Source: Muribaculaceae bacterium (GTDB lineage: Bacteria > Bacteroidota > Bacteroidia > Bacteroidales > Muribaculaceae). From it: a DNA stretch of 45,578 bases. Of the stretch, positions 8,705 through 17,509 are shown in pieces. Numbering within the stretch: the first letter of the stretch is position 1; every line of letters begins with the position of its first letter. Both the position numbers and the translations under genes were made by a program. Location of the stretch: assembly GCA_020026215.1 (NCBI GenBank), contig JAHHQT010000004.1, forward strand, positions 1 to 45,578, read 5' to 3'. The notes under the pieces were generated by a model. The model was not told the origin of the DNA and made no database searches. It saw only the letters and a list, made by a program, of their open reading frames with translations.

Positions 8705-11700
8705 TTAGAATGTTGCTACCAATCCTAATGTATAAGTTGTAGGACGTGGGTAAACATTATTGTCAATACCTGAGAATGTTTCAGGATCAAGACCATTGTA
8801 TTTTGTAATTACGAATGGGTTTTGAACCGCACCGTAAAGACGTAGGCGAAGATGGTTTTTCAATAGGTTTTCCCATGTGTAACCCAAAGTGATGTTATCG
8901 CAACGCAGGAAGTCTCCCTTACGTAGATAGTAGTCACTCATATATAGGTTAGCACCTGTTGTACCAGTGAAATAGAATTCATTGTCAACCAAGTTTCTCA
9001 AGTTACCGTTTTGCCATGTCTTGTTAAGGACGTTACCTGAAGCCAATACGTTGTTATATACGTGTGCACCGAAGTTAGCACGAAGAACGAAACCTAAATC
9101 CCAGTTCTTGTAGTTGAATGTATTGCTCATTGACATAGTCACTTTCGGGTCTTTTTGGTAACGAACCACGCGGTCGTTATCAGAGATTTGACCGTCACCG
9201 TTTTGGTCAACAAATTCACCTTCGATTGGGTTGCCTTCTGCGTCATATACTTGTTCGTACATTGCGAAAGAGTAAGCAGGGAATCCAACTTTGTGAGCTT
9301 GGACTCTGTTGTTTGTACCACCGGCGATACCACCGACCAATACCATAGCATCTGCTTCAGCAGAGTTGTTCAATTTAGTAATTTCGTTTTTATTCCAAGC
9401 CAAGTTGTAGTCGATAGTCCATGTGAAGTCTTTAGTTACAACAGGACGAGCGCTGACAGCGAATTCAACACCGATGTTACGCATTGTACCAACGTTGATG
9501 TTCATTTCGTTTGTTGTTGCACTACCAACAGGAACAGTTACATAGCAAAGCAAGTCTTCTGTTTCACGTAGATACCAGTCAAGAGATGCAGTGATGCGGT
9601 TGTTCAAGAAGCCCATATCCACACCTACGTTGTAAGTTGTTGTTTCTTCCCATTTGATATCGTTTTTGTAACCACCAGGATAAAGAGTTGGAGCATAAGT
9701 AATGTTGCCTTGTGCGTCAACCATTGGGTAGTAAGAACCTTGGATAGCTTGGTTGTAAACTGGTAGATAAGGGAAATAGCTACCTATATCTTGTTGACCT
9801 GTCACACCCCAGCCGGCACGCAATTTGAATTCGTTCATCACGTCACGTGCATTTTCGAAGAATGCCATCTTGTCGATTTTCCATGCCAAAGCCAAAGATG
9901 GGAATAGACCCCAACGGTGATCTTTGTGGAAACGAGATGTTGCATCGTCACGAAGAGTGAATGTCAACAAATATGTATCGTCAAATGAATAGTTCAAACG
10001 TCCGAAGAATGAAAGCAATTGCAATTCGTTCACCCAAGGAATGATTTTCTTGTTTTCGAATACTTTACCGATTCTGTCTTCTGTAGATTGGTCATAAGCA
10101 AGGATATAATTGTTACCGTCGAATACAGGAGCACTATAACCCATTGATTCATAGATACCGTTGTTGTTCCAACCGCGGTTCTTGAAGTTTTGCCATGAAT
10201 AACCTACTGTTACATCCAAGTTAGATTTGATTTCTTCGAAATCTTTCTTATAGTTAACATAGAAATCCAACAATGTGTTTTGTTTCAATTGGTAAGTGTA
10301 GTTTGAAACAGAAGCACCGTCACGGCTATAGCTCTTCCAAGCTGTCGGAGTGTTTTCAAAAATAGTGTTGTACTCTTTAGAACGTGACCAGTCGTAACCT
10401 AAGTTCAAGTTGAAGTGTAGTTCAGGCAAGAAGTGCAAAGCGTAATCCAATTGCAAGTTACCGTTTGAACGGAACACGTCAGCATAGTTGTCGCGGTCGT
10501 AGATGATTGAAACCGGGTTTTGAGTTGAGTTGATGTTATAAGCAGCACCATTCAACCATGAGAAATAGCCACCATACAACTTCTTACCTTCGGCAGAACC
10601 TGGGCCCATTGGATAGTCAACATAAACAGGGTGAGTCGGGTCCATTGCAACTGCAGCACCTACGGCACCACCACCGTCTGAGAAATTATTACGGAAATAA
10701 TAACCTTTAGCGTTCAATTGTACGCTCAAATGATCGTCAAAGAATTTTGGAGTCAAGTTGATACCTGCTGTTACACGGTCCATGCTTGATTCTTTAGCGA
10801 TACCATTGTTTTGAGTATAGCTGACAGCTACACGGTAAGGAAGAATGCCTGCTGTACCACCGACACTCAAGTTGTAGTCTTGAGATACTGATGTACGAAG
10901 CACTTCTTTTTGCCAGTCTGTGCTGCCTTGAACATTGCCCATAGCTTTGACAGGTTCGCTTTCAGCGCCCCAGAAGTTTGACATTATGTCGCGGTATTCT
11001 GTAGCATCCAAAACGTCCCAAGTCTTGCGTGCCTTGTTCACATACATATTTGCAGAGAAATTGATTTGAGGTTTTCCTGCTTTACCTTTTTTAGTTGTAA
11101 TGATAATGACACCGTTAGATGCACGAGAACCATAGATGGCAGTTGCAGAAGCATCCTTCAATACTGACATTGATTCTACGTTGTCCGGGCTGACCATTGC
11201 CAATGGGTTAGACATACCTTGTACGCCTGTATTGTCAATAGGCACACCGTCGATAACGATTAACGGGTCGTTGTTGGCGTTCAATGAAGAACCACCACGA
11301 ATACGGATTGTTGCACCTGCTTGTGGGTCACCACCGCCTGATGTTACGACAACACCCGGTGATTTACCGACCAACAAATCTTGTGCTGATGTTGCCAAGC
11401 CGGCTTCGATTTCGTCCGGTTTCAACATTGACACAGAACCTGTGGCATCTTCTTTCTTGATTGTACCGTAACCGATAGCTACGACTTCGTCAAGAACCAC
11501 ACTGTTTTCTTTTAATTTGATGGTGAGGTTGGTTTGTCCTTTTACGGCTACGGTTTGAGATTCGTATCCGATATAAGACACTACTAATTCAGCATTCTTT
11601 GATACTGAAATTTGGAATTTACCGTCGAAGTCGGTGGCTGTTCCTGCACCTGACCCCTTGGCAATAACGTTGGCGCCAATAATAGGTTCGCCTGTTTCAT

Positions 11701-11815
11701 CGATAACTGTACCTTGTACACTTATCTGTTGCGCAAAGGCTGGTAAAGCTACAAACATTGCCATTAACAATGCAAATAGCGTCCTTCCTTTTACTTGTAA
11801 ACAAAAGCTCTTCAT
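8705..11815 (-). CDS. SusC/RagA-family TonB-dependent outer-membrane receptor
   Basis: 1036 residues. The signal peptide ends ALPAFAQ (about 29). A carboxypeptidase-regulatory-like domain (GTVIDETGEPIIGANV, about 35-110) precedes the plug (VAIGYGTIKKEDATGSVS, IRIRGGSSLNANNDPLIVID, SNGVIIITTKKG), then a 22-strand-type barrel ending YTLGLVATF. SusC proteins import bulky nutrients with energy from TonB. There is no N-terminal STN extension, so signalling to an anti-sigma factor is not expected. It is the first gene of the four-gene sus operon; a promoter candidate lies at 11924-11955. Confidence 0.97.
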   Translation of the reverse strand: MKSFCLQVKGRTLFALLMAMFVALPAFAQQISVQGTVIDETGEPIIGANVIAKGSGAGTATDFDGKFQISVSKNAELVVSYIGYESQTVAVKGQTNLTIKLKENSVVLDEVVAIGYGTIKKEDATGSVSMLKPDEIEAGLATSAQDLLVGKSPGVVVTSGGGDPQAGATIRIRGGSSLNANNDPLIVIDGVPIDNTGVQGMSNPLAMVSPDNVESMSVLKDASATAIYGSRASNGVIIITTKKGKAGKPQINFSANMYVNKARKTWDVLDATEYRDIMSNFWGAESEPVKAMGNVQGSTDWQKEVLRTSVSQDYNLSVGGTAGILPYRVAVSYTQNNGIAKESSMDRVTAGINLTPKFFDDHLSVQLNAKGYYFRNNFSDGGGAVGAAVAMDPTHPVYVDYPMGPGSAEGKKLYGGYFSWLNGAAYNINSTQNPVSIIYDRDNYADVFRSNGNLQLDYALHFLPELHFNLNLGYDWSRSKEYNTIFENTPTAWKSYSRDGASVSNYTYQLKQNTLLDFYVNYKKDFEEIKSNLDVTVGYSWQNFKNRGWNNNGIYESMGYSAPVFDGNNYILAYDQSTEDRIGKVFENKKIIPWVNELQLLSFFGRLNYSFDDTYLLTFTLRDDATSRFHKDHRWGLFPSLALAWKIDKMAFFENARDVMNEFKLRAGWGVTGQQDIGSYFPYLPVYNQAIQGSYYPMVDAQGNITYAPTLYPGGYKNDIKWEETTTYNVGVDMGFLNNRITASLDWYLRETEDLLCYVTVPVGSATTNEMNINVGTMRNIGVEFAVSARPVVTKDFTWTIDYNLAWNKNEITKLNNSAEADAMVLVGGIAGGTNNRVQAHKVGFPAYSFAMYEQVYDAEGNPIEGEFVDQNGDGQISDNDRVVRYQKDPKVTMSMSNTFNYKNWDLGFVLRANFGAHVYNNVLASGNVLNKTWQNGNLRNLVDNEFYFTGTTGANLYMSDYYLRKGDFLRCDNITLGYTWENLLKNHLRLRLYGAVQNPFVITKYNGLDPETFSGIDNNVYPRPTTYTLGLVATF

Positions 11816-11923
11816 TTAAGAATTGATTTAGTCTTACATTGGTATTAATAATCACTAATTTGTTTTTCTGAAAATAATCACTGCCTAAGCATCGCGAAGA
11901 ACCAAACTGGGGTTTATTTTAGG

Positions 11924-11955
11924 CAAAAATAGACCTCGAATCATAAGTTCGCAAT
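11924..11955 (-). promoter_or_regulatory. Promoter candidate for the sus operon
   Basis: Minus strand: the -7 box TATTTTTG (11924-11931) matches TAnnTTTG. ATTG stands 20 bases upstream as an imperfect -33 box. Confidence 0.5.
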
Positions 11956-12210
11956 TACACAACAACAATATTTCGCCACGAAGTTAATATATATTTATGA
12001 ATATTCCATAATATAATTCTTGAAAAAACGCGTTTAAACCGCATTAACATAGGTTAATATTACTATTTAACAATCTCAATTTTATGCGTTATTTGGACTG
12101 AATCCACATAATAATTACCGCCATTACAAAAACAAAAATCAAGTTTATTATTTATTATTGCATATTTATAGCCACTAATCGCACATAGAACAAACTTTTT
12201 TAAATTTTAA

Positions 12211-12241
12211 TTCGGTGTTCCATCATTTTTCTTTAAATTTG
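12211..12241 (+). promoter_or_regulatory. Promoter candidate for map
   Basis: TTCG (one change from TTTG), a 19-base spacer, then TAAATTTG, a full match to TAnnTTTG, 23 bases before the ATG. Confidence 0.55.
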
Positions 12242-12264
12242 CATAACTTAATATCTCAAAAAAG

Positions 12265-13119
12265 ATGAAACTATATAGAAGAAGATGGCCCGTTCCTAAA
12301 AACAGGGAATTGACTGAAATGGATCGAAAAATTATGTTCTATGAAGAACAAGGACATCTTGTCCCGACCCCTAAACTAATCAAAACACCGGAACAAATCG
12401 CAGGTATCATTGAAAGTAGTAAAATCAACACTGGCGTACTTGACTTGGTAGAAAGCAAAATCAAAGCCGGTATGAGTACCGCAGAAATCGACAAATTGGT
12501 TTACGATTTCACTGTAGGACACGACGCAATCCCTGCCCCGCTTAACTATGAAGGTTTTCCAAAGAGCGTTTGTACTTCAATCAACGAAGTAGTTTGTCAC
12601 GGCATTCCTTCTGAAGATGAAATTCTACAGGAAGGTGACATCATCAACGTTGATGTCTCTACCATATATAAAGGTTATTTCTCTGATGCATCACGTATGT
12701 TCATCATCGGAAAAACTACTCCTCAAAAAGAAAAATTGGTACGTGTAGCCAAAGAATGTTTGGAGATCGGTATGAAAGTGGCAAAACCATACTGCTTTGT
12801 AGGTGACATCGGCCACGCTATCGAACGCCACGCCAAAAAGAACGGATTCTCTGTTGTTCGCGACTTGTGCGGACACGGCGTAGGTTTGGAATTCCACGAA
12901 GAGCCAGATGTAGTACACTATGGCCGTCAAGGTACAGGTATGCTATTGGTTCCGGGTATGGTATTCACCATCGAACCGATGATTAATATGGGTACTTGGA
13001 AAGTATTCATCGATGCCGACGACGATTGGACCGTGGTTACGGAAGATGAACTTCCATCAGCACAATGGGAACATACCTTCCTAATGACTGAAAAAGGATT
13101 GAAAATTCTTACTCAATAG
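12265..13119 (+). CDS. map: Type I methionine aminopeptidase
   Basis: 284 residues. It removes the initiator methionine from new proteins. All five metal ligands of the pita-bread fold are present with family spacing: Asp130 (NVDVS), Asp141 (SDAS), His204 (GHGVG), Glu237 (TIEPM) and Glu269 (WEHT); the substrate-site histidine is in VCHGIP (His112). An extra N-terminal segment of about 35 residues (MKLYRRRWPVPKNREL onwards) precedes the catalytic domain, making it longer than the E. coli enzyme. It is not in a ribosomal-protein operon here but sits alone before an esterase gene. Confidence 0.95.
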   Translation: MKLYRRRWPVPKNRELTEMDRKIMFYEEQGHLVPTPKLIKTPEQIAGIIESSKINTGVLDLVESKIKAGMSTAEIDKLVYDFTVGHDAIPAPLNYEGFPKSVCTSINEVVCHGIPSEDEILQEGDIINVDVSTIYKGYFSDASRMFIIGKTTPQKEKLVRVAKECLEIGMKVAKPYCFVGDIGHAIERHAKKNGFSVVRDLCGHGVGLEFHEEPDVVHYGRQGTGMLLVPGMVFTIEPMINMGTWKVFIDADDDWTVVTEDELPSAQWEHTFLMTEKGLKILTQ

Positions 13120-13163
13120 AAAACTTTCCACGAACAATATTTGTTCTCTTATAAAAATCGGGT

Positions 13164-14153
13164 ATGAATATAGGAGGCAAAGTAGCACTTACAGCATCAG
13201 CTGCATTGGCGGCTCTTGGCACAGCTTATTTCATTGCATCAAAGGCGAAGTCTGACATAAAAAAAAGCACTTTCCCTTTTGCAATGAAAGATGGCACTGT
13301 TTTGTACCTCGATAAATATGAATCCGAAAACATTCTGCACCGCCACCGTCCGGTAGTGATATTCGCCTATGGGGGAGGTTTTGTGAGCGGTCACCGCAAC
13401 AAGCCGCAATACATCGAGTTTATGAATTTTCTGGCTCGCGAAGGTTTCATCGCCATCATTTGCGACTATCGCAAAACCCTGCGACACATCGACCCTGAAA
13501 AAGGCAAAAGTTCATTGGGAATGCTACAAGCCATGTTCGAAGCCGTTGAAAAAGCCTCCGATGATTTTATTGATGCCACCGCATTCGTACTTGATCATGC
13601 AGACGATTGGGGCGTAGATACCAGTTGCATCATTGCTTCGGGTTCAAGCGCAGGAGCCATCACTGCCCTACAAACGGAATACAATATCTGCAACGGTCGC
13701 ATTAAATCGAAGAAACTCCCCGAAAACTTCAACTATTCAGCAGTCATGTCATTCGCAGGAGCTATCTACGACAATCACCCTTTGAAATGGAACAAAAAAC
13801 CGTGTCCGTTCTTGTTGTTCCATGGCGATGCCGACGGCAGAGTACCGTTCAACAAGGTTAACTTCCGTGACTTGGTCGGACTTTGGGGCTCAATGTCAAT
13901 TGCAAAATCTCTGAAAAATGCAAAGTCGCCCTACTATTTCTACATTGTAGAAAACGAAGGACACGCAGTTTGCAAAACACCGTTGACAGAGAATCAGAAA
14001 AACGTGAAAGAATTTATCTATCACTTTGTAAAGCGTCACAAACGACTGATTGTCACCACCAAGGACCACCGCATCAAAGGCGAAGGCATCCGCAAGACTT
14101 TCGGGTTGAAGGATTATATCTACAACAACGTATCTCGCCGCAGAGACTACTAA
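13164..14153 (+). CDS. Alpha/beta-hydrolase, esterase/lipase-like, membrane-anchored
   Basis: 329 residues. The N-terminal hydrophobic helix (about 5-26) looks like a signal anchor. It is followed by an alpha/beta-hydrolase with an oxyanion-hole motif YGGGF (69-73, in place of HGGGF), nucleophile elbow GSSAG (Ser162), an acid in FHGDADGRVPF and a histidine in NEGHAV. This is the full triad order of hormone-sensitive-lipase-like or BD-FAE-like esterases. The substrate is unknown; an acetyl or feruloyl ester is possible. It follows map by 44 bases and ends at a strong terminator. Confidence 0.8.
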   Translation: MNIGGKVALTASAALAALGTAYFIASKAKSDIKKSTFPFAMKDGTVLYLDKYESENILHRHRPVVIFAYGGGFVSGHRNKPQYIEFMNFLAREGFIAIICDYRKTLRHIDPEKGKSSLGMLQAMFEAVEKASDDFIDATAFVLDHADDWGVDTSCIIASGSSAGAITALQTEYNICNGRIKSKKLPENFNYSAVMSFAGAIYDNHPLKWNKKPCPFLLFHGDADGRVPFNKVNFRDLVGLWGSMSIAKSLKNAKSPYYFYIVENEGHAVCKTPLTENQKNVKEFIYHFVKRHKRLIVTTKDHRIKGEGIRKTFGLKDYIYNNVSRRRDY

Positions 14154-14179
14154 GCCTCAACTCCAACACAAAAAATACA

Positions 14180-14209
14180 AAAAGGTCAGAATTTTTTCTG
14201 ACCTTTTTT
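14180..14209 (+). terminator. Intrinsic terminator after the esterase gene
   Basis: Perfect 11-bp stem AAAAGGTCAGA / TCTGACCTTTT with a six-base loop and a T-run. Confidence 0.9.
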
Positions 14210-14275
14210 ATTGTATAGATATAAAAAAGACAGGCTGTATCACTACAACCCGCCCCCATAATACCACAAATTTCT

Positions 14276-14533
14276 TTAATATTCATTGAGGTTTGTACAC
14301 CATAGTACTACGACCTTTCTTCCTTTTACGACATAAAAACCTTGTGGCATTTCCACTATTTTTATGCCTTCTTCAACATTAACAGTCTGAACCAACTGAC
14401 CGACAACATTGAAAATATAGACAGTTTTTGATTTTTATTACATAATATGAATATCTACTGCTGTTCCATAAACATAGAAAGCACTTTTCTTTTGAAGACT
14501 TTTTATTTCGGACGATTTGTTGTCAGCAAGACT
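14276..14533 (-). pseudogene. Relic of a T9SS C-terminal sorting domain
   Basis: Translated on the minus strand in one frame, this reads as a type A sorting domain: SSEIKSLQKKSAFYVYGTAV, then DIHIM, two adjacent stop codons (14435-14440), then KTVYIFNVVGQLVQTVNV and GFYVVKGRKVVVL. The order of motifs is that of an intact T9SS tail, but the frame is broken and no start or upstream domain can be found before 14600. I infer the decayed 3' end of a lost secreted-protein gene between the esterase and hutI. Confidence 0.7.
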
Positions 14534-14716
14534 TTACAGTCAATGTCATCATTATAGATAGTAGAATTTTCTCATATATGTTTTTATCGCATACAAAGTA
14601 AAGCATTTCATTCAACGAAAAAAATACCTAACAGAGGGTATATCAAGCAGAATCAATCCGTTTAGTAAAGTTAACAGCCCTCCATTATAGATAAAACATT
14701 CTACTAAAAACAAAAA

Positions 14717-14746
14717 GATGGGGCAAATATCTATATTTGCCCCATC
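14717..14746 (-). terminator. Intrinsic terminator of the hut operon
   Basis: Perfect 13-bp stem GATGGGGCAAATA / TATTTGCCCCATC, 4-base loop, with a U-run in minus-strand RNA. It lies 18 bases past the hutI stop. Confidence 0.92.
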
Positions 14747-14764
14747 CCCTATAGTAGGTAGATA

Positions 14765-15997
14765 TTATTTATTGATAACCACCTTGTCAATCAAATTTTC
14801 CGTATAAGCGTATGGGAAATAAGCATACGACGGCATCGGTTTGGTAATGACAAAGTTCGCTTTCAATCCTTTCACGATTTGACCGTATTCTCCTGCCAGA
14901 CCCATGGCACACGCACCGTTCACGGTAGCGGCATTCAAAGCCTCAACAGGAAGCAGACGCATCTTGATAGATGCCAACGACAATACAAATTTCATGCTTG
15001 CCGACGGTGATGATCCCGGATTATAGTCCGAAGCCACAGCCACAGCCAATCCGTCATTAATCATCTCTCTTGCCGGAGCATAGTTCATGCCCAAGAAGAA
15101 GGCAGCCCCGGGTAATACGGTAGCCATGGTCTTGCTGTCACGCAAAGCGTTACGCTCATCGATGCCCACATGTTCCAAGTGGTCAACCGACAAAGCTCCG
15201 TATTTTACACCAATCTGCACACCACCCGACAAAGCCAGTTCGTTAGCATGGATTTTCGGTCGCATACTGTGTTCCACTCCTGCTCGCAAAATGCGTTCAG
15301 TCTGTGGCACAGTAAAGAAACCCTCGTCGCAGAACACATCCACAAAGTCCGCCAAATCCTCGGCAGCCACTTGCGGAATCATTTCATTGACTATCAAATC
15401 AACATAGCCATCATGATTAGTCAGATATTCACGTGGAAAAGCATGAGCTGCCAAGAAATTACTCTTGACCACAATCGGTGCATTTTCCTTCATACGGCGA
15501 ATGACACGGAGCATTTTCAATTCATCGACTGTAGAAAGTCCGTAACCACTTTTGATTTCCATAGCGGCAGTACCCCCTTCCACGCAACGCATCAAACGTT
15601 CCATTGCCATTTCGTACAAATCATCTTCCGAAGTACGGCGAAGCAAATCAGCTGAATTCAAAATACCACCGCCACGCTTGGCAATCTCCGCATAGGACAA
15701 GCCCCGAATTTTATCCTCATACTCGAGTTCACGACTGCCTGCATAGACAATATGGGTGTGCGAATCGGCAAAAGCAGGAAAAACATACTGTCCCGACAAA
15801 TCGGAAACCGTAGCATCACCATAGCTGGAAACATCAAAGCGTGCCATTTCTCCGAAATCGGCAATCTTGCCGTCTTCCACCACGAGAAAAGCATTGTCAA
15901 TGCTTGGAACAATGGCCATTTCCAAACCCTTCAATCGCTCAACGGGAGCATCGTACACACCCATCAGCGATTTGATATTTTTATAAACTTGCTTCAT
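14765..15997 (-). CDS. hutI: Imidazolonepropionase
   Basis: 410 residues. It opens the ring of imidazolone-5-propionate to give N-formimino-L-glutamate, the third step of histidine degradation. The amidohydrolase metal-binding motif DSHTHIVYAG places His80 and His82. Further family marks are GGGILNSADLLRRTSE, KSGYGLS and VALASDYNPG-like text (VAVASDYNPGSSPS). It is the last gene of the hut operon, 12 bases after hutH, and is followed by a terminator. Confidence 0.97.
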   Translation of the reverse strand: MKQVYKNIKSLMGVYDAPVERLKGLEMAIVPSIDNAFLVVEDGKIADFGEMARFDVSSYGDATVSDLSGQYVFPAFADSHTHIVYAGSRELEYEDKIRGLSYAEIAKRGGGILNSADLLRRTSEDDLYEMAMERLMRCVEGGTAAMEIKSGYGLSTVDELKMLRVIRRMKENAPIVVKSNFLAAHAFPREYLTNHDGYVDLIVNEMIPQVAAEDLADFVDVFCDEGFFTVPQTERILRAGVEHSMRPKIHANELALSGGVQIGVKYGALSVDHLEHVGIDERNALRDSKTMATVLPGAAFFLGMNYAPAREMINDGLAVAVASDYNPGSSPSASMKFVLSLASIKMRLLPVEALNAATVNGACAMGLAGEYGQIVKGLKANFVITKPMPSYAYFPYAYTENLIDKVVINK

Positions 15998-16009
15998 CTT
16001 CAGAAAAGA

Positions 16010-17497
16010 TTAAAAGTTGTTTTCTTTCAAGAATTTAATTGATTTTGCAATTTCAGTATAAAGCACTCTATCGACATCGACAAAAGCAACTTGTTCACGA
16101 TATAGGTCGAACAATTTCTCGATTTCAGGAGAGCTCTTCAACGGACGGCGGAATTCCAAAGCCTGGGCTGCATTCATCAATTCAATACCCAATACCTTGT
16201 AACAGTTTTCGATGATGCGTGCAGTTTTTGTAGCTGCGTTAGCACCCATGCTCACATGGTCTTCCTGACCCAATGAAGATTCAATGGAATCGACTGATGC
16301 AGGAGTTGCCAATTGTTTGTTTTGGCTCACTACTGATGCAACGGCATATTGAGGTATCATGAAACCGCTGTTCAATCCCGGTTTTGCTACCAAGAATGCA
16401 GGCAATCCATGACGACCAGAAATCAACTGATAAGTACGTTGTCCTGAAATGCTTGCCAATTCAGAGATACCGATTCCCAAGAAGTCATTGACCAATGCCA
16501 ATGGTTCCCCATGGAAGTTACCGGCTGAAATGACCATATCTTCTTCAGCCACTACAACAGGGTTGTCAGTAGCACTGTTGATTTCTGTAGTCACTACCTT
16601 TTCCACATAGTCAATAGTATCCTTAACTGCGCCATGAACCTGTGGCACACAACGGAAAGAATAAGGGTCTTGCACATGTTCCTTATAGCGGGTAATGATT
16701 TCAGAGCCTTGTAGCAAGTCATAAATGCGTTTTGCAGTATCAATTTGTCCTTGATGCGGACGGATTTGATGAGTAGGAGCCAAGAACGGACTGATTCTGC
16801 CGTCGTAAGCATCCACACTCATAGCCGCAATATAGTCAGCCCAGCGAGAAAGACGTTTTGCGCGAATCAAGCTCCAAACTGAATAAGCAGACATAAATTG
16901 AGTACCATTCAACAACGCCAATCCTTCTTTTGAAGCCAGACGGATAGGTTCCCATCCCATGCGCTTGTTCAATTCTTCGCCAGAGATGCGTTCGCCCTTA
17001 AAACGGACTTCGCCCATACCCAACAAAGGCAATGACATATTGGCCAACGGAGCCAAGTCGCCCGATGCCCCCAATGAACCTTGTTGATAAACGACAGGAG
17101 TAATATCATAGTTGAAGAAATCCACCAAGCGCTCCACAGTTTCAAGTCTTATTCCTGAATAACCATAGCAAAGGGATTGAATCTTCAAGAATATCATATA
17201 TTTGACAATATCTTCCGGGACTTCATCGCCCAATCCGCAAGAGTGGGACATCACCAAGTTGCGTTGCAAGTCGCATAATGAATCGTGGTCGATGGAAACG
17301 TTGCACAAAGAACCAAAACCTGTAGTGATACCATAGATAGGTTCATCAGAAGTTTCAATTTTTTTATCCAAATAGTTACGGCAATCCACAACACGTTTTT
17401 TTGCCTCGTCACTAAGGGCGATTTTCACTCCGTTTTCTACAATTTCAGCGAGTTGAGTTACAGTGATTTTTTCCGGAGAGATATAATGTATTTCCAT
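16010..17497 (-). CDS. hutH: Histidine ammonia-lyase
   Basis: 495 residues, a typical length. It removes ammonia from L-histidine to give urocanate, the entry step of the pathway. The Ala-Ser-Gly triad that cyclises into the MIO cofactor is at 144-146 in GSLGASGDLAPLA. YGITTGFGSL (55-64) carries the catalytic tyrosine, and QEDHVSMG and ATDNPVV are present. It lies between hutU and hutI with gaps of 12 bases, so the genes are cotranscribed. Confidence 0.98.
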   Translation of the reverse strand: MEIHYISPEKITVTQLAEIVENGVKIALSDEAKKRVVDCRNYLDKKIETSDEPIYGITTGFGSLCNVSIDHDSLCDLQRNLVMSHSCGLGDEVPEDIVKYMIFLKIQSLCYGYSGIRLETVERLVDFFNYDITPVVYQQGSLGASGDLAPLANMSLPLLGMGEVRFKGERISGEELNKRMGWEPIRLASKEGLALLNGTQFMSAYSVWSLIRAKRLSRWADYIAAMSVDAYDGRISPFLAPTHQIRPHQGQIDTAKRIYDLLQGSEIITRYKEHVQDPYSFRCVPQVHGAVKDTIDYVEKVVTTEINSATDNPVVVAEEDMVISAGNFHGEPLALVNDFLGIGISELASISGQRTYQLISGRHGLPAFLVAKPGLNSGFMIPQYAVASVVSQNKQLATPASVDSIESSLGQEDHVSMGANAATKTARIIENCYKVLGIELMNAAQALEFRRPLKSSPEIEKLFDLYREQVAFVDVDRVLYTEIAKSIKFLKENNF

Positions 17498-17509
17498 TAT
17501 CTATTAGTT

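Larger units (their letters stand above)
11816..12264. other. 449-base divergent intergenic region, susC / map
   Basis: AT-rich with no credible gene. It holds a minus-strand promoter candidate for susC and a plus-strand one for map. The susC leader of about 105 bases carries two direct copies of AATAATCACT (11847-11856 and 11873-11882, plus-strand reading) 26 bases apart, which may be regulator sites or chance. Confidence 0.6.

Noticed and set aside
14550..14702. Direct repeat CATTATAGATA (about 14550 and 14692)
   Set aside because: Only 11 AT-rich bases, no target-site pattern and no mobile gene; likely chance.
15425..15445. TTCACGTGGAAAA as an additional parS site
   Set aside because: Lies inside hutI and matches only part of the palindrome; codon use explains it.
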